From Diphasiastrum complanatum (taxonomy: Eukaryota > Streptophyta > Lycopodiopsida > Lycopodiales > Lycopodiaceae), in NCBI GenBank assembly GCA_029204225.1, contig CM055095.1:41161719-41225718 (forward strand): a stretch of DNA of 64,000 bases, given 5' to 3'. The position numbers and the translations under genes were made by a program. The notes beneath the pieces were generated by a model. The model was not told the DNA's origin and searched no databases. It was given only the letters and a program-made list of their open reading frames with translations. This document shows, piece by piece, positions 33,630 through 46,997 of this stretch. Position 1 is the stretch's first letter. Each line of letters starts with the position of its first letter.

Positions 33630-33959
33630 TTAGGTCATAGGTCACAATTGGCAGTTAGCCACAATGCACTGTCATCCACCCAGTTACGCCTTCCCAAAAA
33701 TTTACTTGCAAAGTTGTTAGAGAAAGTCTTTGCTTTATAATAAACAGAAACAATAACTGTCTTTCTTCGACGTCCTTGACTTCTCTAATAGTTCGTTGAA
33801 ATCGTCTGATATGTTGAATTCATTTGTTGAGCGATTCCCAAGTATTTCTACAGACTGTGTAGAAACACGACTAAAACTGCAAAACTAAATAAGTGAATGG
33901 ATGTAGATTAAAGATCGATTATTCGAATGAATCATTCCCGATAGTAGAATAATCCAACA
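33630..33959 (-). repeat. Copia C6 3' LTR fragment
   Basis: The minus strand starts TGTTGGATTATTCTACTATC (33959) right after the polypurine tract AAGGAGGAG (33968-33960). It runs to the edge of G2 at 33630, which truncates it. The LTR family differs from C1 and C5. Confidence 0.75.
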
Positions 33960-35360
33960 CTCCTCCTTAATCTGAATTCATGAATGCCTTGACCTAGTTC
34001 TGCACAAAATTTTGTGTGTGCATCCGAGCTTAGTGTCTTGGTAAAAATATCAACTGTCATCTTGCCTTCGAAAGTACTGCAAGTTTACCTCTTTGTCAAG
34101 AACTTTGCTTCTGACATAGTGATTCTTAATTTCAATGTGCTTACTCCTAGAATGAAATCTAGGATTGGTTGATAAAGACATAGCACTTTAATTATCACAA
34201 AGTAAAGTTGTTGGAACATATTGTTTCAGACAAATATTCGAAAGTAAGTTTCTCAGCCATAATGCTTCCTTTGTAGCTTGCTGATTCAATAGACGATAGA
34301 GCTATCAAAGTTTGCTTGCGACTGTTCCATGAAAGAGGACCATTGTTTCATTGGTTAGTGAGCTAACTTGCAATTAATCAGATTATCTGATCAACATATT
34401 GTGAATGTATCTTTGTTGAGTAATGTAGATCAACTTTTGCTACAGTAATGACCTTTGCCCAGATCTGTCATGTCAAATTTTGATGACAACATTTATTTAG
34501 CATCTTTTATTAGATCGATATTGTTGCTAAAAAATAGTGTGTCATCCACATACAAAGTGATAATAACAAAAGAAAGTTGCACGATCTTGAAGTAGACACT
34601 AGAATATGAAGTGCTTGGTTTATAGCCATGATCGATAAGAAAAGTGTTGACCCTTTGAAACCATGCTCTAGCAGATTGCTTCAAGCCATAAAGTGCTTTG
34701 TGGAGTTTACATAAATGATTTTTTTTTCCTTTGATATTATAACCTTTGGGTTGCATCATGTAAATATCTTCTTCGATAACTCCATTTAGATATGTTATAT
34801 GTACATCTCTTTGCTAGATCGGCTGCAACAGCAAATGACAATGATTGTCTGATTGAAAAATGCTTAACTACTAGACTAAATTAAGTCAAAGTATAGTTGA
34901 CATTATGTATCTGCAAAAATCCTCTCGTGACAAGTCGAGCATTTCTTCAATTAATGTTTTTGTCGGCGTTGTATTTGATTTTGAATATCCATTTGCAATC
35001 AGCTATATTTCTACTAGTAGGCAATTTGACAATAGTCCAAGTCTGGTTTTTGATGAGAGATGAATAGTCTCTATCCATAGCTTCTTTCCAAAGATCGGAA
35101 TCGGGCTGACTAAGTGCCTCTTTGACATTAGTCAACTCTTGAAGAAGATAGGCTACAGATTCATTGATATACCTTATAGGTGGTCTGTGATCTCTTGTCG
35201 ATCTTTTGGAGAGATGAGTGAAGTTGATTATTTTTATTATGCTATAGATAAGCCTATCATTGCCTTCCAACATGAAGCTACTTGAGGTTGCCATGTTGCA
35301 ATGATTTGATTTTATTTGAGCCTGTTCCAATGCACTTAGCACTCTCTTGAAAATCAATAA
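33960..35360 (-). pseudogene. Copia C6 RT and RNase H relic
   Basis: The minus strand 35357-34947 holds the pre-RT and RT start (ALSQPDSDLWKEAMDRDYS, CKWIFKIKYNADKN). A degraded stretch follows (ARLVTRGF, FSLVVKHFSIRQSL). 34759-34493 carries ALYGLKQSARAWFQ and ITLYVDDTLFFSNN with the YVDD box. RNase H text follows near 34340-34050 in broken frames (SRKQTLIALSS, SRSKHIEIKNHYVRSKV). The polypurine tract and LTR follow at 33968. Many frame breaks; inactive. Integrase and gag are absent above 35360. Confidence 0.85.
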
Positions 35361-36854
35361 ATGAAACTCAAGAAGAAATCACAATGTTTTGGAAACACTT
35401 TACCCTCTCTTTTTCTCTCTTTCTAGCAAATCCTAGCACCTAGAACATTGATTTCTTGATCACAAGAGATCCTATCAAATTTAGGGTTTTGCCAAAAATG
35501 CAAAATATCGAATCAAGGAAAATCTACATGCAAAAGCTAGAATCTTGATATATCATCTATTAGAATATATGATTCTCTACCATGAGCAATTTTTGTCTCC
35601 ACAATCCAATGAGTGGTTTCAGAAATCGGCCATCTACAAGTGATTTGACCTAAAATGACTTTTAGATCACAATGATCCAATCTCTATTGTTGAAAATGCT
35701 TGATTTGAGTCAACAACATCTCCAAATCCTCGTAGAATTTATGGCGTCATTTAGCCACTTTCCCTAAGTATGCCCTAAAATGGCAACTTCTAGTTACTTA
35801 ACCAAAAACCTAGAATTACTAGTCCAAATTCAATGTACCAATGTTGACCAATTAGAATGGGTCCAAACAAGACATCATCCACTTATATACTTGCCAAAAA
35901 TAGTAATACCACTATTTAGGCCTTTATTGACAAATATGAAACTATCTCTAAGTTGAGATTTTATTTTGGCCTCCAAAAATGCCAAATAAAATGTCGAGAC
36001 TAGTTGACAATTTTTAAAACTAAGTCTATCGATTTAGTAAATCAGATCAAGTTCAAAGTCTATCCTACAAATCACAACTTAGATGTTGTTGGATCGACTA
36101 AGTTGATTCTCTAGCCATGCACAATACAAGCCAATTGTATGAAAGAATGTGGCTATGACCTCAAATTGATGACTAGATCTCAAGAGAGTGTGATTGGCAA
36201 GCCTAGAAGTGAGATTTTTGATCAAACAAGCATAAGCGAGTCATAAATAAAAGTGTCCAACCAGGTTGGGTGCCCTACCACCTTGATTCAATTGACTATA
36301 ACTTTTGATTGGGAGATCCAATCACTATGAAGTCAATTACTACACAAAATAGACTCAAATAGCTTTCAAACTAGCTATCAAGCATCAAACAAGTTATTTT
36401 GGAGCTTATATTTACAACCTTTTTGTAACAACATGCAAGATTGGTGAAGTATAATGTTTTTGTTCTCTACTTCCACGTATTCTGTAAGCTGGTTTGGAAT
36501 GAAAAATCACTTCCAAAAGTCAAGTGACGAATAAAGAATTTTGCTTGATGGTTGTGTTTTTCTCCACTATTCATCAAAGTACACAATCCTTTTCAGTGCG
36601 ACTTTCTATTTCTTTTTGTGAAAGTTATTAAGATAGAAAGAGAACCTTACAAATGAACTTGCTTGTACTTCACACGTGCCTGAGCACTGAATTCCATACA
36701 GTACCTTAAATGATTCAATAATTATGATTATGAACCCTTTTGATCCAATTTTGCTTGAGATAGCATGGGAGATGTAAACTAGTAGTCTCTCTAGATCTAG
36801 ATTTTCAAGAAATCTTTGGAACTTTGGATGAAACAAGCATCAAATACTTAGGTA
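35361..36854 (-). other. Non-coding internal region next to an LTR
   Basis: No coding domain recognised. It lies on the internal side of the primer-binding site at 36855, so part may be the interior of a non-autonomous or decayed element. The 76-codon frame 36836-36606 has no motif. Confidence 0.4.
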
Positions 36855-36867
36855 GGCTCTGATACCA
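36855..36867 (-). other. Primer-binding site of LTR element C7
   Basis: The minus strand reads TGGTATCAGAGCC directly adjacent to the LTR end TTTCACA. Confidence 0.88.
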
Positions 36868-37686
36868 TGTGAAATTTTCACATGTGTGGGAATGCCCTAA
36901 AGTGTGTGATTGATCTCCTAAGAAAGCTTGTGCACTTGCCAATGGATTCCAGATTGATTTCCAAGATCTAGATCAAAAAGCAAGGCATAGAGGCAAAAGA
37001 TGGATGCAATAGTTGATGACCAAAGTACATACACATGAAAGTAAATGCTTTTTGAAAGTAAAAAGGAAAATTAAGCTCCTCTCCTCAAGTAGAGAGAGAA
37101 TAGAGCTAATTCCAACTCGTGTAGAGAGAGAAGATTCAACAAGCAGATCTCACCGTACAAAGATTGACTCAAAAACTCAACCTGATTAATGATCATAAGG
37201 AGAAGTACATATAGAGTGCATGCTATTGGACCCCTAATTATAGCCTCTTGCATTCTATTAGACCCCTAGTCATAGCTTCTTCAATTCCATTGGACCCCTA
37301 GTCATAGCCTCCTTGATTCTATTGGACCTCTAAAGTGGATCTCTTGATTTCTATTGGACCCCTTGACCAACTCCAACTCTTTGACTTCATCATTCTTCAA
37401 ATTACATTGTCACAAGTGTCAAGACCCTATTCATATGCCTACCTAGCTCGAGATTGCATCATGACCCTATTCATTTACATGTGGATTTTGCCAATTTGCC
37501 ATCTATGCCAATTTTTGGCCCTATCACAACTCTACACTAAGAAGCTTGACATAAAAATTTTATGAAACCCCTAAAGCAATGATAAACTATTTTACACATG
37601 TGGGAACATGCTCCACACATGTGAAATGTACTCACAAACATAAAAGACATAAAATTGCCAAGCTAGATTTTTGCCAATTTTTCACA
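36868..37686 (-). repeat. LTR of element C7
   Basis: 819 bp with ends TGTGAAAA and TTTTCACA (minus strand). Inside, ATTGGACCCCTA repeats recur near 37228, 37258, 37290 and 37350 at about 32-60 bp. A smaller LTR with the same terminal sequences lies at 53414-53786. No coding interior is recognised, so this may be a large non-autonomous element. Confidence 0.75.
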
Positions 37687-37687
37687 T

Positions 37688-38250
37688 CATGCCCATGAAT
37701 GGTCTCGGGTAGCGTGTCCCGCTAGGGATTGGGAGACCGACAACTCGTAAGTTAATTGTGACTATAAGGAATTTGGGGCCCTTATGTGTACATGGTAATA
37801 ATTAATGGTTGTAGGCCTAGAACACTTTATGGTGGATTTGTATGGGTCTATCAATGAGTCATTGGGGAACTGGATGACGTGGCCCAGATAGGCTGCAGAG
37901 GTGTCCAGTGAGGTGTCACAGTGCACTACTAGTGGTGCATGGGACTTGGAGGGTATAAGTATACCTATTGGGCTCTCACTAGTGTATACTTGATTGCAGG
38001 ACTAGTAGTCGTATGCTACTGGTGTGATGCCTCATTCCTCTCTGAGCGATTGATCCATAGCTTGGGGGCTAGATCCGTTCGATCTAGGTTTGGTTGGGTT
38101 GGTTTTTCCACCATCAGGTTACCCTGTGTTGCTTGTGATTGGCATGCTTAGAATAGGATCCTTGGACTGAGGATTTTATATTAATGTCATGCCCATGACT
38201 GGTCTCAAGTAGGGTGGACATGCTACTCAAGACCAGTCATGGGCATGACA
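37688..38250. repeat. Direct and inverted TCATGCCCATGA repeats
   Basis: TCATGCCCATGAATGGTCTC at 37688 recurs at 38187 as TCATGCCCATGACTGGTCTC, a spacing of about 500 bp, which suggests an LTR-like unit. The second copy is the first arm of a 28-bp inverted repeat (38185-38212 and 38223-38250, two mismatches, 10-bp loop). The interval between has no coding motif. Confidence 0.8.
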
Positions 38251-38452
38251 AGTGCTATATCTTAAGGATGTATAGAACTGAACATATTGTGCTTGTTGAA
38301 GCCACAAAGCGTTTACTTACTCTAGAAAAGTATACATGAATAGTTGTAGACGTGGCTTCTTGAGATAATGCCATTGTTTTGTTTGCTTCGTGATGACTCT
38401 TTCTCTTTGGGTCATAGAAAGCCAGAAAGAACTATTTTAGCAAGTATTTGCT

Positions 38453-38651
38453 TATAAATAGTTGCAGAGAAAGGCGTGCATAAGTTGTATTCGGAGTGAG
38501 TAGGATAACTTGCATTATGTATCAGTTGGTGTCATACCTTTTTGTCGAGATAGCTAACATTTTGGTTCAGATGTCAACCCAACACACAAAGAAGAAGCTG
38601 GAGCAGTATGATGATGCTACATTAGAAGCAATTATCAGTTTCATACAATGA
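38453..38651 (+). other. TATA-box, possible leader and short ORF
   Basis: TATAAATA (38453-38460) is followed 110 bp later by a 26-codon ORF (38571-38651, MSTQHTKKKLEQYDDATLEA). Between them TTGGTGTCATACC (38526-38538) is a weak match to a tRNA-iMet primer-binding site. The layout resembles the end of an LTR followed by the start of gag, but no matching second LTR is visible. Confidence 0.3.
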
Positions 38652-38721
38652 GACCAGAGATATACGAAAACTTTTAGAAGAGTCATTCTACCAAAAGAAT
38701 TAAGCATTAACGTATCCATCC

Positions 38722-39420
38722 ATCCACCGCTGGATAGTGGAGGATACTTAAGTAAAAAGTATAAAAAAAGCAAGTATGAGTTTGTAGTCCATCGCTGGAC
38801 AGTGAGCCATTGATAACTAAGAGCAATTAGTGAATGATGAATAAATGCTCCTACTGTCCATCACTGGACAATAGGATGCTTTGTGTGTAATGTGGTAAAC
38901 CAGTGAGTGCCAGAAGAGGTCAAAGTTTCCATCGCTGGATAACATACTTCATTATCTATGCTTCACTTCATCCATATCAAGAGAAGAGTCAATTGTTCAT
39001 CGCTGGACAACGATCTCTTTAAACATTTATGCTTATCAAGATGGGGAGTCAATTTTCCACATCGTTGGATAGCGACCTCTTTAAACAATCATACATATCA
39101 AGATGGATAACGACCTCCTTAATCAAAGAGTTTTATCATAATGAAGAGTCAGTTGTCCATCGCTGGACAACAACCTCATTAACCAATAAGTTTTTTTCAA
39201 ATGAAGAGTCAGTTGTCCATCGCTGGACAACGAACCTCTTTTGTGTAAAAAGGTGATCAACATATCAATGGGTGAAGATACACTTTCATCGCTGTCAAGC
39301 GAAGCATTCATGAGTTACTTTTTGGTAAGAAGTGACCAAATGAAAGGAAATGTCCATCGCCGCCTATTGAGGTAGGATGGAAGTGTTTTCATGCATAAAG
39401 AGTGGTGTCCATCGCTGGAC
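38722..39420. repeat. Array of about eleven GTCCATCGCTGGAC hairpins
   Basis: A short palindrome with core TCCATCGCTGGA recurs at 38722, 38787, 38855, 38927, 38992, 39055, 39152, 39212, 39284 (partial), 39351 (partial) and 39407. Two copies extend to GTTGTCCATCGCTGGACAAC, an 8-bp stem with TCGC loop. The two best neighbours (39142 and 39202) are a 60-bp tandem pair starting GAAGAGTCAGTTGTCC. The spacers differ while the hairpin core is kept. See findings. Confidence 0.9.
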
Positions 39421-41059
<1,639 letters not shown>

Positions 41060-41479
41060 CCCCTTGATGGAGCTAATTGTAAATGGACTTAGTTTCAATT
41101 TAAATAGCATTTTGGGAAGGTCATACTCAACATGGGGCCAAGGCCCCAATAATTTAGTTGGAGAGGACTTTGTCGTGTCTCCTTGATTCCAATCCAAATA
41201 CATACAAGAGAAAAGAAAAAGTGGGGCCAAGGCCTCATAACTTGCTTAGGATCATTGAACACACACACACACACACACACACATGGTGGAGCTAAGTGCA
41301 AGTGGACTTAATTTCAGTTTAAATAACATTTTGGGAAGGTTACACTCAACATGGGGCCACTAAGTTAGTTGGATAGGACTTTGTCGGGCCTCCTTGAGAT
41401 CATGATTCCAATCCAAATACATATAAGAGAAAAGAAAAAGTGGGGTTAAGGCCCCATAACTTGCTTAGGATCATTGAAC
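41060..41479. repeat. ~200-bp tandem duplication separated by (AC)n
   Basis: Unit 1 (41060-41258) and unit 2 (41284-41478) share GATGGAGCTAA or GGTGGAGCTAA, CATTTTGGGAAGGT, CTCAACATGGGGCCA and AACTTGCTTAGGATCATTGA. Each unit is preceded by a CA/AC tract (41017-41058 and 41259-41283), so the microsatellite was part of the duplicated unit. Confidence 0.9.
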
Positions 41480-42167
41480 ATGCCAAGAAAATCTGGTCAC
41501 AATTGGCATGACATCATGTTGATATTCATTCTTGCTACCTAAAACTCCATTTCATGGCCATCTCCATTGACTCAAGTTTGTGTAGAAATTATGTTTCTTA
41601 TGAGGACTGACCCTCACAACTCATGTCCAATTTGACCTAGGTTAGTGTTTCAAAGTATGGGGCCCATGATTTCTATCCCCTCTCCCCAAGCATGAGTCAC
41701 AAATCATGGGCTCATTATTTTTTAATCACACTTGTAATGTACATAGCCCAAAGTAAGGATGTGAAGCCAAATGTCCATATATTTTAGTAGGGATGGACGA
41801 TCTGGGATTGATGGCCCATCATAAAATTTGGGAAAGAAGAGGCCCATTCCCAAGATGTGGGTCAATGAGGAGTGGCCCTTGGAGGCGAATCCTAAGTCCC
41901 ACCTTGTGTGAATACTAGATGAAGTAGACTCAACAATAAAAGGTGCAATGCCTGTAAAAGGCATCCATGCCTATCACAAAGAGTAAACTCACATATAATT
42001 TGAGAGCCCTTACTAAAACTTGTCCATCAAATTAGAAATGTGAAAAAATATGAAAGACTTCATGTAAAAGCCAAAATTTTGAGAAGTGTTTCTATAACTT
42101 GCAAGAAACATTTTTTTGAAGGGTCTATATCTATGTCTTTTGATAGAACTATGCAAAACCATCCTAA
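41480..42167. other. Non-coding DNA
   Basis: No gene or element recognised. Confidence 0.5.
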
Positions 42168-42507
42168 GGGTGTGTTCACATGTGAATTTGGAACCATGCA
42201 TGATGTCAACCCATGGTCAACATGGGAGGATGGCTTGGCCCCTTACCTTTACACAAGGGTTGCCCCACATTATGGTGATTATCGGTCCGCTCCATCAATT
42301 AAGGGTGAAGAAATTTTTGTGGTCAGGATGATTGTGTGCTCACAATACTCCTCCATGTCATGGGGGTGGGTCCAAAGCTATTGCATTGCGGAATATGCTA
42401 GTCTCACAGCTTCACGTTGCCTCTCCACCCATGTTTGATAAGGGTGTGTTCACATTGTTTGGAATCGTGTATGATGGCAACCCATGCTCAACATGTGAGC
42501 ATGGGAT
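42168..42507. repeat. Tandem duplication interrupted by copia, left part
   Basis: GGGTGTGTTCACAT starts at 42168 and 42442, a period of 274 bp. The second unit runs to 42507 and resumes after the copia element at 47659-47969 (CTCCATGTCA and GGATGGGTCCAAA match unit 1 at 42353-42375). Confidence 0.85.
42503..42507. other. Target-site duplication, left copy (GGGAT)
   Basis: GGGAT flanks the copia element here and at 47659-47663. The 5-bp length is typical for copia integrase. Confidence 0.92.
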
Positions 42508-43093
42508 TGTAAAAATTACAGCAAATAAGGACCCTAAAACACTTGAAGTAATGAGGGAAACAATAGATTATGATTTCATAAGATTAGCACAAGTTGAACC
42601 ATCAAAATCCATCAAAAATCTATGCTTGAACCTCACTAAATGGCCCAAATCCTTGAAGAAGACTTCACACGTGTGAAAGTACGGCCTCCCACAGTCTGAG
42701 TACTGTACACCAGACCTACATTCAATCCTATAATCATTAGTAATCACAAGTACTCAAACAATTATGAACATAGAGAGCAATTGCACCATTATGAGAGAAA
42801 AAACATGAAATTGCTTGATTGATTTCGGTGAGATATCATCACCTATATATACACACTTGGAGATCCCTCAACAATGCAAAAATTACCAAAAATAGCTCCT
42901 ATTTTTTCTCCCTTGTATCTAAGCATAATTTGGACTCATTCCAAAGGTTCTAACACTTAGGTCTACTTGAGAACATCCTTATGAATGGAATCCTATGCTA
43001 TTTGGCACGTGTGACAAGCCACATCATGACCATCTAACTATTTACAAGTCATATGACCAAAACTAGTCAAGCTAGAATTGTGAATTTTTAACA
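42508..43093 (-). repeat. C8 3' LTR
   Basis: 586 bp, TGTTAAAAATTC to TTTTTACA on the minus strand. TATATATA lies near 42852-42845. It contains the 14-bp palindrome TTCACACGTGTGAA at 42664, with a central CACGTG. Confidence 0.93.
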
Positions 43094-43102
43094 CTCCTCA
43101 CT
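43094..43102 (-). other. C8 polypurine tract
   Basis: AGTGAGGAG on the minus strand, immediately before the 3' LTR. Confidence 0.85.
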
Positions 43103-43104
43103 AT

Positions 43105-45277
43105 CTAGCTTGGTTCAATCATTGCTTTACTAATCACTCCAAGTGATGATCTGAACTTCATAAAAGGTGTCTTTTGAAGTGGTTTAGTAAGTAGATCAGC
43201 TACACATTTATTGCTTGGAACATGCTCCAAAGCAATCTCCTTGGCTTGCACCATTTCTCTCACAAAGTGATGGCATATCTCAATGTGCTTAGATTTTGCA
43301 TGGAAGATTGGGTTAGATGCAAGGTGTTGGGCTGATATATTGTCATTGTAGATGATTGGTGCCTCCTCTGAATCCATGATCTTTAGCTCCACCAATAATC
43401 TCTTGATCCAAAGTACCTCCTTTGTAGTGGTTGTCAAAGCTTTGTACTCGGCCTCAGTTGAAGATAGAGATATAGTTTCTTGCTTTTTTGAAAGCCATGA
43501 AACCACACCTTCTCCTATGAAAGTTGAATAGGCACTTGTTGATTTCTTATCCCTCTTGTCCCCTGCAAAATTTGAATCACTAAATGCATGAAGGTTAATC
43601 ACATCTCCTCTATATAGAATCCCAAAATCTAATGTACCCGAGATGTATCTTAGAATCCTCTTAGCCTTTTTCCAATGGATATTCAATGGCTTTTGCATGG
43701 ATTGGCTCAACCTACATACACTAAAGCTAAGATCTGGTCTAGTTATAGTGATCCACATTAAGGAACCTATAAGTTGCCTAAACAAAGTGATGTCCATGAA
43801 GCATCTTTCATCATCTTCATTTGGCACTTTTACATCTTGCTCCATTGGTGTGTCAACACTTTTGCATACTTCCATCTTAAACTTCTTCAAAAGACTTTGA
43901 GCATAGTTTACTTGACTTATAAAGATAAAATCAGACCCTCTAAGTACTTCTATGCCTAAGATGAAGTGAAGACACCCTAGATCTACCATCTTGAACTCTA
44001 AGGATAGATCTATCTTGATTTTTTCAATACCATCAACACTATTTCCACTAATGATGATGTCATCTACATAAATGAGTAAAAGTACAATACCAACATCATC
44101 AAACTTAATGTAAAGAGTGGGATCATATTCACTTTGAACAAAAGAAAGTGAACTAAGATAGCAATGTAGTCTTGAATTCCAAGATCTCGAGGCTTGCTTC
44201 AAGCCATAGATGCTTCTTTGGAGATGGCATACTTTGTTCTCCATTCCATGCCTGATGAACCCTTGTGGCTGCTCCATATAGATATCCTCTTCCAAAAAAC
44301 CATTCAAGAAAGCATTAGAGACATCCATTTGACATAGAATCCATCCAAAATGTGATGCAAGTGCAATGATTAGCCTTATTGTGACCATCTTGGCCACGGG
44401 TGCAAAAGTTTCCTCATAGTCTATCCCTCTCTCTTGAGCATAACCTTTTGCAACTAATCTTGCTTTATGTTTGTTAACACTCCCATTTGCATTCAACTTA
44501 AGCTTGAAGACCCACTTGCATCCTATTACATTCCTTTGAGGTCTCTCAACAAGCAACCAAGTTTCATTCTCAATCAAGGCATCATACTCATCCAACATAG
44601 CTTTATACCATTCTTTGGAGTTCAACGCATCTTCAACATTAGATGGTTCTTCAAAACTAGATAAAGCACAAGAAGTGGATGAGATACCCTCAACTTGATG
44701 TCCTTTGCCTTGATATGTGAGCCTTGATGGCTCCACTTTTTCCCTTGAAGATCTCCTTGGTGTGATAGGTGGGTTTGGTGCTTGCTCCTCCATGAGCTCC
44801 TCCTCAAAACCAAGATCTTGCTCCTCGGCCATCTTCTTCTTGATTGTTGGAGCACTTGAGCCTTCTTCAAGCATATGCATATGATGTTCATTAAAGATGA
44901 CATCCCTTGAAATAACAAATTTGTTTAAGTATGGGAGATAGACTTTGTAGCCCTTGCTTGAGCTTGCATATCCAAGCATGATCCCTCTTGTGGAAGATGG
45001 ATCCTCCTTGGTTCTTGGGCACATGCACATAACATATACACCCAAAAACTTTCAAGTGATTAAGATTGGGTCTCTTTCCATACAACATCTCATAAGGAGT
45101 TTTGCCTTCAATTGCTTTGCAAGACACCCTATTCATCAAGTAGTCTGCACATACAAGAGACTCACCCCAAAAGGATTTGGGCAAACAAGCATCTAATCTT
45201 AAAGCCTTAGAACATTCACATAATGTTCTATTCCTTCTTTCAGCAACTCCATTTTGTTGAGGAGTGTGTAAGGACAA
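43105..45277 (-). pseudogene. C8 integrase C-terminus, RT and RNase H
   Basis: The minus-strand frame 45277-44891 carries the third integrase motif (HTPQQNGVAERRNRT, with the Glu) and KTPYEMLYGKRPN. A frameshift near 45015 passes to a 646-codon frame (45045-43105). That frame reads RGIMLGYASSSKGYKVYLP, an acidic linker, then RT (CKWVFKLKLNANGSVNKHKA, FAPVAKMVTIR, QMDVSNAFLNG with catalytic Asp 241, YVDD at 326-329). RNase H follows (HAFSDSNFAGD, LSSTEAEYKAL, KHIEICHHFVREMV, VADLLTKPLQK). RT and RNase H look intact and are the least damaged pol domains in the window. The terminus at 43105 is three bases from the polypurine tract. Confidence 0.93.
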
Positions 45278-46674
45278 GAAGTCTCTTTCTTGATCCCTTC
45301 CTCCTCACAAAAGGCCTTGAACTCATTGGAGATGAATTCTCCACCATTGTCACTTCTAAGAATCTTGATGCTATGATTATGATGCTTTTCCACAAACAAC
45401 TTGAACTTTACAAAAGTATCAAATACTTGAGACTTGAAGGAAAGTAAGAACACCCAACAATATCTTGAGTAGTCATCAATCAAGGTTAAAAACATTGATG
45501 AACCTCCATTAGATTTGGTGCTAGCAATGTGCACATCCGAGTGTATGAGTTCAAGAGGATGAGATGACTTTGTGATGGAGTTAGGAAACACCTTCTTATG
45601 TGCCTTGGATAAGGCACAAGCTTCACAAACCTTGTCTTCCTTCCCAATAGACCTTGGTAGGCCTAAACCATACTCCTCCTTGATCATAGCCTCCATGGAA
45701 CCCGAGTTGACATGTCCAAGTCTTTTGTGCCATAAAGTAAAGGTAGATATCTTTCTCTTCTCGGCCAACATGACAACGTTAGTATCCACAAATGCATCCA
45801 ACTTATAAAGTTTGCCAAGTCTAGTGCCCTTAGCCACTATCTTACCCTTCTTCTTGATGAAACATTCATTTGAAGCAAAGTCAACAATGAAACCATTGTC
45901 TACCATTTGGCCAACACTTAGTAGATTCTTTGTTATTGTAGGAATGTACAAAACACCTTCTATGTTGATCTTTTTGGAAGATCCTAAGCAAAGGGGAATG
46001 CTACCAACTCCTTCAATCTTACAAGCTTCATCATTTGCTGTATAGATAGACTTTATAGGTCCATCATAAGATAAGAGAGAAGAGAAAATCTCCCTTTTAC
46101 TAGTCATGTGTGAACTAGCACCCGAGTCAATCCACCAAGGATCTTCTCCTTTGAAGCTTGTTGAAGAAAATATGGACATCATGAGAGAGTCCTCATGTGA
46201 ACTCTCCTCCTCCTCCTCTTTGCTCATGTTGGCTTGGCTTTGATCTTGCTTCCTCTTGAAGCATTCCGAGGCATAATGCCCCATCTTGCTACAATAGTAG
46301 CACTTCACCTTTGATTTGTCCTTCTTGACTTTGGTGGTTGATGGAGATGCCTTTGAGGGTCCTTCTTGATCCTCAAGCTTTGTAGACTTCTTGAATGTTG
46401 ATCCTTTGCCTTTGGACTTGCCTTTGCCTTTGGTGAAGAGATCTTGGTCATCTCCACCTTGGATGGAAAGCCTATCCATCCTCTCTTGCATTTGGCTCCT
46501 TCTTGATTCCTCGGCCATGAGTGTGCCTTGGAGTTCTTCAAGTATGGGTAGCTTACCCATAATTGCATATCCCTGAACCAAATTGTCAAATTCAAAGCTT
46601 AGTCCATTCAATATGAGTTGAACAAGCTCTTCATCCTTGATATGATCACCTATAAAGGCTAGCTCTTTGTTCAA
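45199..46674 (-). pseudogene. C8 gag, protease and integrase N-terminus
   Basis: A 491-codon frame opens inside gag. Text upstream of it (ESAHTFVLKVKELNK, to about 46720) continues the gag in the same frame back to a break, and the usual first hundred or so gag residues are absent before the leader. Residues 14-60 are gag (DEELVQLILNGLSFEFDNLV). The zinc knuckle CYYCSKMGHYASEC is at 125-138 and protease DSGAS at 183-187, with LYIPTITKNLLSVGQM at 242-257. Integrase has HHCC residues at 316, 321, 350 and 353, Asp 380 (LIHSDVHI) and Asp 442 (LRSDNGGEF). The frame then shifts near 45265 and ends in unrelated residues. Confidence 0.92.
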
Positions 46675-46740
46675 TTCCTTTACTTTTAGGACAAAAGTAT
46701 GTGCACTCTCTATGAAATCACCTCCAAAACTCGCTTAGAA

Positions 46741-46984
46741 ATCAATGCTTGGAGCAAGCAAAACTTGCTATCTTGGTAATGTGAATTGAATTCAATTTTG
46801 CCTTTGGTTTTAGACACCTAAACACCTGCAAATGAAGTCACACAACACCAATCTCCAATGTATTTGACTCACTTTGAGTTCTAGAATCAATACTAGATGC
46901 TAAGATCCAATCTACACAAGATTTAGATCAAAAATTGTGATCAAATTGAATGAACACCAAGGATTTAGCTCATTTCAGCCTTTT
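46741..46984 (-). other. C8 leader with missing gag start
   Basis: Only about 240 bp separate the primer-binding site from readable gag. No copia gag N-terminal signature (a W-K-..-L pattern) is seen, implying a deletion of the 5' gag coding region. Confidence 0.6.
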
Positions 46985-46997
46985 GGCTCTGATACCA
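46985..46997 (-). other. C8 primer-binding site
   Basis: TGGTATCAGAGCC on the minus strand, directly adjacent to the LTR end. Confidence 0.93.

Noticed and set aside
42040-42676. ORFs of 71-132 codons at 42 kb
   Set aside because: They lie in the duplicated non-coding unit and the C8 LTR; no domain pattern.
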